Shown here: positions 22,021 to 33,812 of the stretch, one piece after another
How the letters are laid out: each line of letters begins with the position of its first letter
How positions within the stretch are numbered: position 1 is the stretch's first letter
Notes under the pieces: generated by a model
Seen by the model: the letters and a program-made list of their open reading frames with translations, nothing else
Databases searched by the model: none
What the model was told of the DNA's origin: nothing
Program-made: the position numbers and the translations under genes
DNA from: Epichloe hybrida
Lineage: Eukaryota > Ascomycota > Sordariomycetes > Hypocreales > Clavicipitaceae
Direction of reading: 5' to 3'
Assembly: GCA_019022495.1 (NCBI GenBank)
Contig: JAFEKR010000002.1
Coordinates: 1,240,001-1,304,000 of the forward strand
Length of the DNA stretch: 64,000 nucleotides

Positions 22021-24808
22021 TGTCAAGGAGAGGAAGAAACGATGGCAGGACCTGAGAAGATAAACTGTACTCAAACGGGTGTTATGTATAGCATATGCCC
22101 GACTATACGCGGAGTGTAACTTTCAGTCTTGAATATGCCAATAGGTCAAGTGGACGACGAGAGCCCACTTTCGAATTGTATGTGCTGGCGATGACGATGG
22201 TCCACCGGCAAGGAATCTTGTACATGAAAGGGCGAGGGGGAGGCGTGTGGAGAAATGGTAGGTACATGTAGGGAGCTCGTTTTAGAAAAGGGGGCTTTGG
22301 AGAAACAAATTCCCCGAGGCTTACATGTACATATGTATGTAGTGCCAGGTGATTGTGGGTGATTGTGGGCGTTTGTGGCCCTTGCGATCTGAGAGATGCA
22401 GTGGTGCATGTGTCGATACAAGAAGCACAATCAATGACAGGTCATGAGCTAGTCTCATCAGAGCAAGAGGCGTCATTTTCAAGAGGCAGGTGCCGGGCAT
22501 GGGGGCGCACATGGGGGGTTGCTGTGTCTCTGGCCTTGGACCAACGGCACAAGTGGGGACTTCGGAGTTGTATGAGCATTTGTCATTTGTAAATTGTGAG
22601 CATGGCAAAGTTGCCAACAAGTGTGAAGTGAGCCTTCGAGGCGATCAACGAGACGATCAACGAGACGGACATTATTCTTCTCGCGGTACGGTCAGGTGCG
22701 GTGCGGCGCCAGCAAGAGGAAGGGGCAGAGAGGCCACCCGTGAGATAAGAATGATGATGCCTTGGTGCTTAATAAGTTAGTAACCAAAGCCTTGGTCCAA
22801 AGCCTTGGTCCAAAGCCTGGTTTTGGTTCTAGTCTAGAACCAATAAGTCTTCGCCAACTGTGACTCCGTCACACCCATCGAGCCAGAAACTGGTGACGTC
22901 TTGCAGCGAGACGCCAGACTCGCAGGCCCACCTCCCTCTTCCACAGCCGCGGCATTTTCACCAGCCTTCGTCATCATCCCTTTTCCATGTGCACGAGTGT
23001 GTACAAGTGCCCATTCATCGACAGGTTAAACAGGTGCACACTGCCACTGCAGAGTCGATGGAGAAGTCGATGGAGAAGTCGATGGTCGAAGTCGCTCCAC
23101 ATTGCCCAGATCGGACCAGCTACAGTCATCCCACCAGAACCCACCAATTCGGATCCAAGATTGCCAGGATCAGACTGTTATTAATGTATGTAGACGGTGG
23201 CTGCGGCTAATAATCCGTAGATGGGTCAATACTGACCATATGTACATGATAATCAAGGGTCCTGTTGCAGGAGCAGCCCGGCCAATTCTCTCGTCTTCTT
23301 CTCATCTTTTGCTATTGAGCTAGCATCATCAATGTTGACAGGTGTCGGCAGCTGCCAAACAGACGCGTTCGGACGCGCCCTCATTTCCATTCCATCAAAG
23401 AAGCTGCCCAAGGTGACGGTGACGGTGACGGCTTGTCCTCTTCAAAGCCCGTCTTTGCCCATCACGCCGCCAATATCAGTTATCACTCTTAATCGCCTGC
23501 TGATGATTGATTGCATGCCGCGACCAACATTGTACTGCCTAGTTGTGGTCTTCGTTTTCTTTCCTTTCCTTTGCCTTTCTCTCTTTTCTTCTTCTTCCTT
23601 TCTTTTTTTTTTTTAGCAAGTGCTGGCTGCACTGTGATAACTACCCTACTCTGCTACTGGGAACCTAGCAGTTCAGTTGAATCAGTTCTTCGTGCCTGAG
23701 TCATGATACAATGAGCGCCATGTCTTTCCGTCAACACCTTGTTTTTCCCCTTACCCCGCCCCAGGCGACGCTTCCAAGTTCCTGGCTTCCTCCATGCGCG
23801 CTCACAACAACAGGAACTCTTCACAGAAGAAGCTAGTTCTCGTGTTCCGCTTCGACTTGCTTCATCTCCTCTTCTCCCCCCTGCCCCCCTTCACTCCGCA
23901 TCATCTCGCTGCCAGTCCCGATTGCCGAACGGCAACAGGGGTCCATGTGCATCGACGATGACGACTCCCATCATGTCAAAAATGAGAATCGAAGAACTTC
24001 GTTGCCCATAGGCTTATTTTTGAATAGATACAATTTTTCATTCCCGCGTCACAACGCTTCAAATCCCGCTGAGCTAATGCAATGCACAGTTCAGTCCCCA
24101 AATGGGTTAGTTATTAGTTCGACTTGACGGCCCAAACTAGCGGCGTCATCGGTGCTTCGTTCGAGGTACCAAACCACCTCAGCATCATCACGCCGTCATT
24201 GGCAGAGTCTGCACTTGAAGGTCTATTATAAGATCAACTCGATTCCTGCAGCGATATAGGATTACTGCTTCCTTGCTCCCTCACACTGGTTGTTTTACTC
24301 AGTCGTGTTGGCCATGACTCCGATCATTGACCTCGACAATTCGAGCTGGTTCTCAGCCCAGACTTTGTCTGCAGAAACACACGTATAAGTCTGGCCTGAA
24401 GAGGCATCACTTCGATGAGAAGAGGCCGAGGTGAGAAATCATCGAGTTGCAATGTCACATGATGGGATGTACCAACAGCATGGAGAAAGTTGGGTTTTTA
24501 TCACCGCATGAAGGCTGAGAGGCTGCTGTCACCCTCTCGGATAACGACACTTTTCCTTTTCTTTTAAAACCAGGAAGGAGAAGAATAATCAGCATACACT
24601 AGAGCCTATTCTAGGACGCGACCATCCAACAATTGGAGCATATCGTCTGCGCAGGGATTGCTGTCACGTCTATTCCCCAGGAAAACTCCACCATGCTTAG
24701 TATGAGAAAGACGCAGTGTTTTCATTGAAATGTACTGGACCGCCAAGTGAAAGGACAAGAACAGAATTTTACAGTAACGCTGATCGGTGACTTGCCCTCC
24801 TGCTAATT
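22021..24808. other. Gene-free 2.8-kb intergenic region
   Basis: Includes the CRY-DASH promoter side. Short tandem repeats are visible: a CCAAAGCCTTGGT unit in about three copies at 22785-22820, a GTCGATGGAGAA unit at about 23053-23085, and a T run at 23608-23620. I see no coding region with support. Confidence 0.5.
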
Positions 24809-25525
24809 TTAGATGAGCAAGGCCGCAAAACCAACAGCCACTGCCCCGACAACTCCCAACGAGGCCTGCATTTGTGAAGCGGCTCCTGTTATGGTAGCCC
24901 GATCGCCAGAAGCTATGCCAGTAGGTCGATAGGGGCTGGTTCTTGAGCCACCGTCTGTATTGTCGTTGCCCTCGACCATCTCACCACCAAACATACCATC
25001 AGGAGCCTCGTTTGCTTGCGCAGCCCTCGCTGCTGTCTTGTATCTGTCAAGGGAATCTGTCGAAGTGGGGTTTACAACGCCAACCATTCCCTTCTGACAA
25101 TGACTGGCGACGGTGCAGTACATTGCCATTGGTTCAGTGCTGTTCACCGTCACTCGGAAGACGTTTTTCTGTGAGACGAAATCGTGACCATGTTAGTCGA
25201 GAGATTCCTGGAGAGGTCGCCGAGACGTCACAAAATTTCAGCACGTGGGAAAGAAGATGACATACGTTAGGCCCGTTGCCCGAGGTCTTCATGACGCCAG
25301 AGAAAAGCCTCCTTGCAAGGCAGGAGTGCACCCGCTGGAAAAATCGCCCATGGCGACACTGTGCTGCTTGTAGAAATGGTACTCCAAGACATCGCCCTCT
25401 TCTGCCGTCACGGAACTGGGAGAGAAGGCCAGGCCATCTCTGCCAACCGCAATTCTGATGGTCCTGGCGCTGGCCTGAGCAGCCAACAGAGACAAGGCGG
25501 TGATGGTAAGATCCGTAAAGTGCAT
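24809..25525 (-). CDS. Secreted cupredoxin-like serine/threonine-rich protein, frameshifted
   Basis: Minus-strand exons 25525-25266 and 25169-24809; the intron 25265-25170 has a GTATGT donor and a TCACAG acceptor. A signal peptide (MHFTDLTITALSLLAAQASA) precedes a plastocyanin/azurin-like fold: IRIAVGRDGLAFSPSSVTAEEGDVLEYHFY, then HSVAMGDF, and later FRVTVNST, MYCTVASHCQKGMVGVV. His, Cys and His copper-site positions are present. A Gly/Ser/Thr linker and a hydrophobic tail suggest GPI attachment. At about 25314 the frame changes within a run of four T (coding sense): GCTPALQGGF is in one frame and SGVMKTSGNGPN in the next. One extra T would restore the family pattern, so this is either a recent null allele or a homopolymer sequencing error. 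Confidence 0.78.
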
Positions 25526-27039
25526 TGCGAAAAGTGTAATTGTTCCTTTTGAGTTGAGTTGATGATGTTCGGAGGTAGTAGAATGAGTCTATCGAATGAG
25601 AAGCTTTCACCATTATCAAATATCTGAATGGGCCGGGGCGATGAGTTGTATTAATACTCAACAACGACCAGTGGTCCATTTAGGATAAGCTTACAAGTTG
25701 CAATCAGACCACAACGTCCGAGACCAACTAAGAACTCGGATGACTCCTGCCATGGTCACAGTCCCCGTTGCTGTGAATCATTCGTCAGGAAGCCGCCGGT
25801 GTGCTCTATGCTACTCGCCGGGCCACTGGTCCCGACTCAGGTCATGGAAACATGCACATAATAAATTGATGAGTAGGAGGGATGTTACCGGAAGCACATG
25901 AGCCTGAAGCAGGCCCTGGACTTTGGCCGGACGGTACTTCGCAACAGTAGGTCCTGCTAGCTAGTTTCTTCATCAGCGACACAGTTCTAGCCGTCCCGGT
26001 GTCGTTGCCAGCACGTCTAGAAGGAGGTGGCGTCTCGTTGCGCCGCCGTTTCACCCGTTTGCGTCTGACAGAACAACCTGGAGGTTGAGTTGAGCTGAGC
26101 CGTGAGGCAGCTGGTACCTGACAATGACGAGACTTTCTGCCCTTGCTAAAAAATCAAGGCTATGTGCAAAAACGAGTCAATCGCAGCCAGGTTTATGGGT
26201 CACGTTTCATCGACAACTCGTCCTCGCCGCTAGCCACGTCCCTGCCTCTGGGCTTGGCTGTCCCTTGAAACAATGCTCCGAGAAAAGTGGCGCAGGCGAA
26301 TCCGATTCATAACTTGAGTCCACGAGGGATCGATGACCGTAAATATGAAAGAGTCCTCTGAACTGTGTCATGGCCAGTTGTATCGTGCCGCTCCCTCCGC
26401 TTGTCCCGGGTAGTACTGCTGGTCTTATCAGTGATGACCACGGTAAGCTTCCCCAACGGGCTATAAAATCTTGGAGCTTCGGTCCAGCTTCCTCAGCGTC
26501 GCGGTTCGACCTTCTGCGAGGCCTTCTGGCCCGTGTTTGTTTACAGATTATTCTACCGAAGAAGCCGCATTTTTTGGCGCTCGGAGATGGATTCCGACAT
26601 GACAGCAATTGATTTTTGTCAAGCACATTAGAAAGGCGATGGGTCGTAACGGTGCGTGTGTAAAACGGACAACGGGCTCCATACTCGGTACTTTAGATTG
26701 AATGGTCCGCACTGCACTGAGTGAGGTCACAAGCTCACTCATGCGCGTGTGTGCGGCTCCACTGGATCCGGCCAGCCAGCCAGTGCCATTACACGATTCT
26801 CTAGTCCGTAATAACCGAGGATGCAACGCGGCATGCACCGGCAATAAAATCATCTGCTGGCTGGTGATTTCCCAGACATCGCCAAGGCCGGGACAGGAAT
26901 TGAACCTTTTTTTCCCTCCTCCCCCTTCCCCCTTATTACCATCCCAATCGGCGGCTTTTCTTGCTGCCATCCTGCTGCGTCAATTGGAGCAACGTGCTTC
27001 TCCCAGCACCAGAACCAAGAAAAGAAAAGAAACTGCACC
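25526..27039. other. Divergent intergenic region
   Basis: Lies between the cupredoxin-like gene (minus) and 2-methylcitrate dehydratase (plus). A 139-codon minus-strand frame at 26207-26626 shows no recognisable domain and is not called. C/T-rich sequence before 27040 is probably the dehydratase 5' UTR/promoter. Confidence 0.45.
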
Positions 27040-29039
27040 ATGTCTGCCGTCAACCGTGGCCTGCGGTCAGCATCGAAGCAGCTTCGCGTTCCTCGCCTCC
27101 CGACGGCTCCCGCCTCATACGCAGCGGGCCGCTCGGCCTCCGTCGGCGCTCGCGTCTTTGCTGCTGCCTCTGCCTCTGCTTCTGCGACTCCACCCTCGAA
27201 TTCACCACGAAGCAGCTTTTCAACCTCTGCTTCAAGACTGTCTGGTGCGCCCGCCATGGCCTCCCAACCCCGCGAGTACGATCCTGAGATCAAGGACATT
27301 GCCGACTATGTCGCCAACAAGCCCATTGATTCGGAGCTTGCCGTGAGTGACCCTTTCGCCATCCATTCATTCACTTTGACTTCCCATCTACATGTACCCC
27401 AGACCATTCATTATTATTTTTGGCGGGGTAACCCTCTTCCCCCGCCAGCCCAAAAAAAAAAAAAAAAAAAAAAAGAGTCGACGACTCGACAACCATTTGC
27501 GTGCACGAAAGCAACATCACAAATGAATTCTGACTCTTGCAAATACCTCTCTTAGTACGACACTGCTCGATGGATTCTCCTCGACACCCTCGGCTGTGGT
27601 CTCGAGGGACTGCGATTCAAGGAGTGCGCCAAGCTCCTTGGTCCCATCGTCCCCGGCACCGTCGTCCCCAACGGCACCAAGGTTCCCGGCACGCCCTTCG
27701 TTCTTGATCCCGTCAACGGCGCTTTCAACATCGGAGCCATGATCCGATGGCTCGACTTCAACGACTGCTGGCTGGCCGCCGAGTGGGGCCACCCCTCGGA
27801 CAACTTGGGCGCCATCCTGGCTGTCGCCGACTGGATCAACCGCACCAACAAGGCCGGCGGTAACCTGGCTGGCGGCAAGATCCTCACTATCAAGGACGTC
27901 CTCGAGTCCATGATCAAGGCCCACGAGATTCAGGGCTGCCTGGCTCTGCTCAACTCGTACAACAAGGTCGGTCTCGACCACGTCGTCCTCGTCAAGGTCG
28001 CCTCCACCGCCGTCGTCTCCAAGATGCTCGGCCTCGGCGAGAAGCAGATTGCCGACGCCGTCACCCAGGCCTGGGTCGACGGCCAGTCCCTGCGAACCTA
28101 CCGCCACACTCCCAACACCATGTCCCGAAAGTCGTGGGCTGCCGGTGACGCGTGCCAGCGTGCCGTCAACCTGGCTCTCAAGGTCATGAAGGGCCAGCAG
28201 GGCATTCCCACTGTCCTGTCCGCCCCTACTTGGGGTTTCTACGATGTCCTCTTCAAGGGCAACAAGTTCGAGTTCCAGCGTCCCTACGGCAGCTATGTCA
28301 TGGAGAATGTCCTCTTCAAGGTCTCATACCCTGGTACGGCACCTCTTCACCTCTCCCAACTCTTCAAGTCCCGCTTCCACTTCATTCCGTCACCTCGATT
28401 TGCTAACACCCCGGGGGGGTTGCAGCCGAATTCCACTCTCAGACTGCCGTCGAGGCCTCCGAGATCATCTACCACAAGCTCAAGAAGATGGGCAAGTCCG
28501 CCGCCGACATAAAGTCCGTCACCTGCCGCACCCACGAAGCTTGCATCCGCATCATCGACAAGCAGTTTAAGCCCATGGACAACTTTGCCGACCGTGACCA
28601 CTGCATCCAGTACATGTGCTCAGTCATGCTCGTCTTCGGCCGTCTCGAGGCCACCGACTACACCGACGGCGGCGAGGCCGCCACCTCGGAGCTCGTCGAG
28701 TCCCTACGCAAGAAGATCAAGTGTGTTGAGGACCCCCAGTACACAAAGGACTACCATGACCCCGCTCTGCGAACCATTTCCAACGCGCTCACCGTTGAGC
28801 TCAACGACGGCACTGTCCTCGACGAGGTTGCCGTCGAGGCTCCTCTTGGCCACCGTCTGCGCCGTGATGAGGCCAAGCCCGTCATCTTGGCCAAGTACAA
28901 GCGCCACCTCGGCCCTCATTTGTCTGAGAGCCGTGTCCAGGAGTTGGTTGAGCTTAGCCAGGATAGCAGCAAGCTTGACACCATGTCTGTTGACGAGTAT
29001 GTTGACTTGTACACGGTCAAGGAGAGCAAGTTCTTGTAA
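27040..29039 (+). CDS. prpD: 2-methylcitrate dehydratase, mitochondrial (MmgE/PrpD family)
   Basis: Exons 27040-27342, 27556-28333 and 28426-29039 encode 564 residues. The first intron (213 nt) carries a 22-base A run; the second is 92 nt. A Ser/Ala/Arg-rich presequence of about 75 residues predicts mitochondrial import. A second Met ([11 protein letters not shown]) starts the mature-like region. The PrpD core is readable: [59 protein letters not shown] and [14 protein letters not shown]. The C-terminal half contains FHSQTAVEA and [13 protein letters not shown]. It dehydrates 2-methylcitrate to 2-methyl-cis-aconitate in the methylcitrate cycle that detoxifies propionyl-CoA. The citrate synthase 2.7 kb downstream is the TCA isoform rather than methylcitrate synthase, so this is not a complete pathway cluster. 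Confidence 0.95.
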
Positions 29040-29931
29040 ACATGTATGTTAGAGCGGCGTTGTTGGTGTGGGGTGTGGGCGAGTGGAAGTGGAGAAGGTG
29101 AAGCAGAGCAAGTTAGTAACAAAAGATCAGTGGATGCTGGACCTTTAAATGATGCGCATTTAGAGGTCCGTGGATGCTGGTCAGTCTAGAATATAGACAT
29201 CGACAAGACACTCGACCACCTACTACAGAGACGCCCTCGCCAACCGTCACGTTTGTCAATCTCACGGGCCGTCGTCCCACGTCCAAATCGTAATTGTAGC
29301 TCCCGCCCATCGCACGTGATTCCGGGAATGGCATCACTTCCAAGTTCCCATTTGCCAGAAGCCGATGGATGAACAATAGCCGCAGCGGTCCATCGCGCGC
29401 GGACCCCTTCCACCTTAAAAGGTATCCGTCCGAACAGGTCTCCTGGTCGCATTCGGCATCAAGTGCATCTTTGGAGAGCAAAGACAAGCGCAGATTGGGA
29501 AGATTTGGCCTCGAATGTTGAATTTGGCATCAAATGCGAGCAAACAAACAAGAGACGAAGCGCATAATACGCTCAACAAGTTATCGATTTGTCTGCTGTG
29601 GCACGATGAATTAAGCCTAGTGCGGTGGCTTGGCTTGGCCACCTGGTACCCCTGCCAGCACAGCCTCCATTGCCCTTACGGATCCGTAACACCACGCAAG
29701 CTTGAGTGATCGGGGCCTTTTCCGTACCCGTGAAACGATTGCCACTGTTCATTCCCTTTTGAACTACTTCATTCTTCCCCCCCTTCGCACATAAGCTCCG
29801 GACGCCCATCGACCTAATCAGCTTCACTTCGCACATCATCGATATCCAGATTCCCTTCAGCTCTGCGGCTTCCTCTCCCTTGGACACGATACAGTGCGAC
29901 CGACCGACATACAAGCCCCCCCGCCGTTACA
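29040..29931. other. Intergenic, 3' UTR and promoter
   Basis: No supportable gene. It includes the palindromic TTACGGATCCGTAA at about 29677-29691, one of several GTACGGA/TCCGTAC-type words in intergenic DNA of this window. Pyrimidine-rich sequence lies before the SH3 gene. Confidence 0.5.
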
Positions 29932-30844
29932 ATGGTGTCTGCCGACCGTCAACTCATCATGGAGACCAACCGGTCGCTCCGAAATATCAAAACCGTATGT
30001 CCGACCGCCATTTCTCGCAAACTTGCCAATGAAGCCACCCATACTAACTCCTCTCGAACAGGAACTCGAAAGCCTCCTAGAAAAGGGCGTCATCGACGAG
30101 TCAGTCTTCGACCAAATCCACGCATCCCTCCCGCAAGAATCACCACTATCCGGGCCTCTTCGCACCACAGCCTCTACTACAGCGGCCGCTCGTGAAAGCC
30201 CTGCTGCCCCTGCGACCAACGACGTCTCGTCCTCTCCCCCGCCCACCCAACAGATGCAGAATTTGGGAATCAACCAACCCCAGCAGCCGGCGGCAAGTCA
30301 CTCTCCTGTGCCGGGCCCGCCGTCATACGATGCCACTCCCGCGCCTCAAGTACCCAGCCGCACTGGCAAACCCGCTCTTGCTCATGCTAGGGCCCTGTAC
30401 CGCTACGTCGCATCCGATAGCCGTGACGTCTCTTTCGAAAAGGACGACAAGATCATCGTGCACGAGTACATGAACCAGGACTGGTGGATGGGTCAGAATA
30501 CCAGAACACAGCAGGAGGGCATCTTCCCCCGAAGCTATGTCCTCGTGGAGCACGAGGAACAAAAGTCTGCCCCGTACGGCGCTGCCCCGTACGGCCAACC
30601 CCAGTACGGATATCCCCCTGCTGGTCAGGGTCCACCACAGCAGCAGAACCCTTACAACTCTAGTGTGCCCCCCATGGCTGTTGCGGAGGGCGGACAGAAT
30701 GGCCAGCAAGCGGACGGTGGTCAGCAGGGTGACGGGAACAAGGTCAATCAGTATGGAAAAAAGTTTGGAAAGAAGCTGGGCAACGCGGCTATCTTTGGTG
30801 CCGGTGCTACCATTGGTGGTAACATTGTGAACAGCATCTTTTAA
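29932..30844 (+). CDS. SH3- and PY-motif protein, Lsb1/Pin3-like
   Basis: Exons 29932-29994 and 30062-30844 encode 281 residues; the 67-nt intron has a GTATGT donor and an AACAG acceptor. The short N-terminal helix (MVSADRQLIMETNRSLRNIK, then ELESLLEKGVIDESVFDQI) matches the start of yeast Lsb1 and Lsb2/Pin3. A Pro-rich linker contains a PPSY PY motif at residues 107-110, a potential Rsp5 WW-domain ligand. The SH3 domain covers about 129-184 with ALYRY, QDWWMG and GIFPRSYV. A Gln/Gly/Tyr-rich region of low complexity follows. The C-terminus (KKFGKKLGNAAIFGAGATIG) is basic then Gly/Ala-rich. Yeast relatives bind Las17/WASP, regulate actin patches and promote prion formation; those roles are inferred here. 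Confidence 0.9.
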
Positions 30845-31720
30845 TTGATGCCGCTGGGTAATCACAGTGCAGATTATGGAGGGACTGTGTCATGTATGTA
30901 CGACTTGGTGTATGGCGTTTTTGGGTTGGGTGAATTTTTTCCTCATATTATCAGCACCATAGTCTGGTGGACAAGCACCAGCGACTGGCAACATTGGAAT
31001 CGTCACCATTGTGTGCCTTGCTCTAGCATCGAAGGCTGCCGAACACCGCCATCCAGTCGCTGGCAGCCACGTCTTCGCCTCACTGTCTTTTGTTGACTAT
31101 TCAGGGATTGATAAACTGTACGCCGTACGGAGTGATCCGTACATACTGTAGGGTTTTTGGTCGGAAATTCTAGATAGGGTAGCTCATGCTGTGGGTGCCC
31201 TCCAACAGCAGGAAGCATGCAGGACGCAGAAGAAAAAAGGGACTGAAAAAAAGGAATGTACTGTTTCTCATCGTGCTTGCCACGGCAAATGCGATCGATA
31301 ATATCTGACAGCAATTTGCATGTTCAAAGATAAGCACGCATCTGCAGCGCGTTCAGGGGGGGTGGCCCAGTGGCTTTAGTGGGCTTATAGCACCATCATC
31401 CCATCATCCCAGGGGCCCAGCCATCTGGATGTCATCATGCCTTGTCCATATCCCGGGCGAAGAAGGCAGGAAGGGCCCACCTTATGATATGAAATGGATC
31501 GCCGGCCCATGCATGCTAGTAACAATTTTTTTTTTTGCTTTGCCAATTGGACCACGCTCTGAGCGCAACAACGACTGGGACGGCCACTTATTATTGCCGC
31601 CGTTATCGCTTCCGAGAGACCCATACCCATACTAAAAATCCTCTCCATCTTTTTCATCTTTGTCCTCCTTCCCCCTTTATGTTCATTTACTAGCTGTGAT
31701 ACCTCCTCCATTGTCATACA
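30845..31720. other. Intergenic, SH3 gene to citrate synthase
   Basis: No gene supported. A CCGTACGGAGTGATCCGTAC segment lies at about 31122-31141. The sequence just before 31721 is C/T-rich, as expected for a highly expressed promoter or 5' UTR. Confidence 0.5.
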
Positions 31721-33469
31721 ATGGCTTCCGTTACCCGCCTCAGCAACTCTGCCCTCCGGGCCTCGCTCAAGCCCCAAGCCTTCAATGGCCGGACTGCCGC
31801 TTTCAATGCTGCTCGTTACTATTCCGCGAAGACCCAGGTGAGCTTCTGTCGTCATAGTGGCATGCGATGAGCCAAGGCATACTGACGCAATTGGATTCTC
31901 CAGACCCTTAAAGAGCGCTTCGCCGAGCTTCTGCCCGAGAAGATTGAGCAGATTAAGGCTCTCCGAAAGTAAGCATCGACCTTTGCCGCTGATTCCCCCC
32001 TATCTTTCAGCCTGGTTGTCTCTCGGACGATCTGTCTAATATGATTCGCGACAATCTTTTTGCTAACTCAGAAACCTTGCTTAGAGAGCACGGTTCCAAG
32101 GTCGTCGACAAGGTCACCCTTGACCAGGTATATGGCGGTGCCCGTGGTATCAAGGCTCTTGTTTGGGAGGGTTCCGTCCTCGATGCTGAGGAGGGTATCC
32201 GATTCCGTGGCAAGACCATCCCCGAATGCCAGGAGCTTCTCCCCAAGGCACCCGGTGGGAAGGAGCCCCTTCCAGAAGGTATGACCACATACATGTTTGT
32301 TTCTTCCAGCCATTAAATGCCTTTGCTAACCTGAAGCTCTTTAGGTCTCTTCTGGCTCCTCCTGACCGGCGAGGTCCCTACCGAGCAGCAGGTCCGTGAC
32401 CTGTCCGCTGAGTGGGCTGCTCGCTCTGATATCCCCAAGTTCATCGAGGAGCTTATTGACCACTGCCCTACCGACCTCCACCCCATGGCTCAGTTTTCAC
32501 TGGCTGTTACTGCTCTCGAGCACACTTCTTCCTTCGCCAAGGCCTACGCCAAGGGTGTCAACAAGAAGGACTACTGGGGTTACACTTTTGAGGACTCCAT
32601 GGACCTCATTGCTAAGCTGCCCAACATTGCTTCCCGCATCTACCAGAACGTATTCAAGGGCGGCAAGGTTGCGCCTATTCAGAAGGACAAGGATTACTCC
32701 TTCAACTTTGCCAACCAGCTGGGCTTCGGCAACAACTCTGACTTCGTCGAGCTTCTCCGTCTCTACTTGACCATTCACACCGACCACGAGGGTGGCAATG
32801 TCTCTGCCCACGCCACCCACCTTGTTGGCTCCGCTCTCAGCTCTCCGTTCCTCTCTCTGGCCGCTGGCCTCAACGGTCTTGCTGGTCCCCTGCACGGTCT
32901 GGCCAACCAGGAGGTCCTGCTGTGGTTGACGGAGATGAAGAAGATTGTTGGCGATGACTTGTCCGACAAGAAAATCACTGACTACTTGTGGTCTACTCTC
33001 AACTCTGGCCGTGTTGTCCCTGGTTACGGCCACGCTGTTCTCCGCAAGACTGACCCCCGATATATGGCTCAGCGCCAGTTCGGTCTCGGTACGTGCACCT
33101 CCAAAACCTTGTCTGAATTTGGAGGAGCATGCCTTCAATCGTTAATATGACCATACTAACAACCCCGTAGAGAAGATGCCCGAGGACCCCATGTTCAAGC
33201 TTGTCAGCCAGGTCTACAAGATCGCCCCTGGTGTCCTGACTGAGCACGGCAAGACCAAGAACCCTTATCCCAACGTCGACGCTCACTCTGGTGTTCTCCT
33301 CCAGCACTACGGTCTTACCGAGGCCAGCTACTACACTGTCCTGTTCGGTGTCTCTCGTGCCATCGGTGTCCTCCCTCAGCTGATTATTGACCGCGCTGTC
33401 GGTGCTCCCATTGAGCGACCTAAGTCCTTCTCCACCGATAAGTGGGTTGAGATTGTCAAGAAGCTGTAA
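31721..33469 (+). CDS. citA: Citrate synthase, mitochondrial (TCA cycle, CitA type)
   Basis: Five exons: 31721-31837, 31904-31968, 32085-32278, 32345-33088 and 33171-33469, giving 472 residues. The presequence ([19 protein letters not shown] to the RYYSAK region) predicts import into the matrix. The protein condenses acetyl-CoA and oxaloacetate. Conserved blocks include [17 protein letters not shown] and [21 protein letters not shown], with [13 protein letters not shown] and [11 protein letters not shown] carrying the catalytic His and Asp. The sequence follows the CitA pattern (for example EHGSKV..VTLDQ.YGGARG and [18 protein letters not shown]) rather than methylcitrate synthase McsA. All splice sites are canonical GT-AG and phases add up. 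It is the last intact gene before the AT-rich island, whose edge lies about 350 bp downstream. Confidence 0.96.
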
Positions 33470-33812
33470 ATGGCAGGACAAGTGTCATAATGACACGATG
33501 CAAGAAAACGGTACTACGACATGAACAACGCAACATTATTTTTTTTCTCTTTAATAAAAAAAGGACCAAGGCAATCAGGCAACTGTAGATGGCGTTGAGC
33601 GACTTTGCCTTGACATCGGGCGCATGCCAAGGCGTGCCTGGAAGGGAAATCGAAGGGAAATATTAGAGCCTGAGGGTCCCTCCGCGAATACCATGGGCGC
33701 TAGACATTTGTACAATATGCTTGGGAATCTTTTTCCTCATAGAAGTAATGATGATCGGAATCAGTTGATGGCAACCTATTCTAGAGGTCCCTTTAATAAG
33801 GTAAACGACAGA
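33470..33812. other. Citrate synthase 3' flank up to the island edge
   Basis: Normal base composition. It contains a T-rich stretch at 33537-33555 and an A run near 33556-33562, consistent with a 3' UTR. The AT-rich island begins abruptly at about 33800-33820. Confidence 0.6.

Noticed and set aside
26207..26626. 139-codon minus-strand frame between the cupredoxin-like gene and prpD
   Set aside because: Starts at a plausible ATG, but I found no recognisable motif and no continuation by splicing.
27517..28107. 196-codon minus-strand frame within 2-methylcitrate dehydratase
   Set aside because: Shadow of a GC-biased coding exon; no family similarity.
31340..31380. Possible tRNA-like GGCCCAGTGGC segment
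   Set aside because: No TPsiC arm or cloverleaf pairing could be drawn around it. No tRNA or rRNA gene was found in the window.
32085..33469. Methylcitrate synthase instead of citrate synthase
   Set aside because: Sequence blocks follow the CitA-type citrate synthase pattern rather than McsA, despite the nearby methylcitrate dehydratase.
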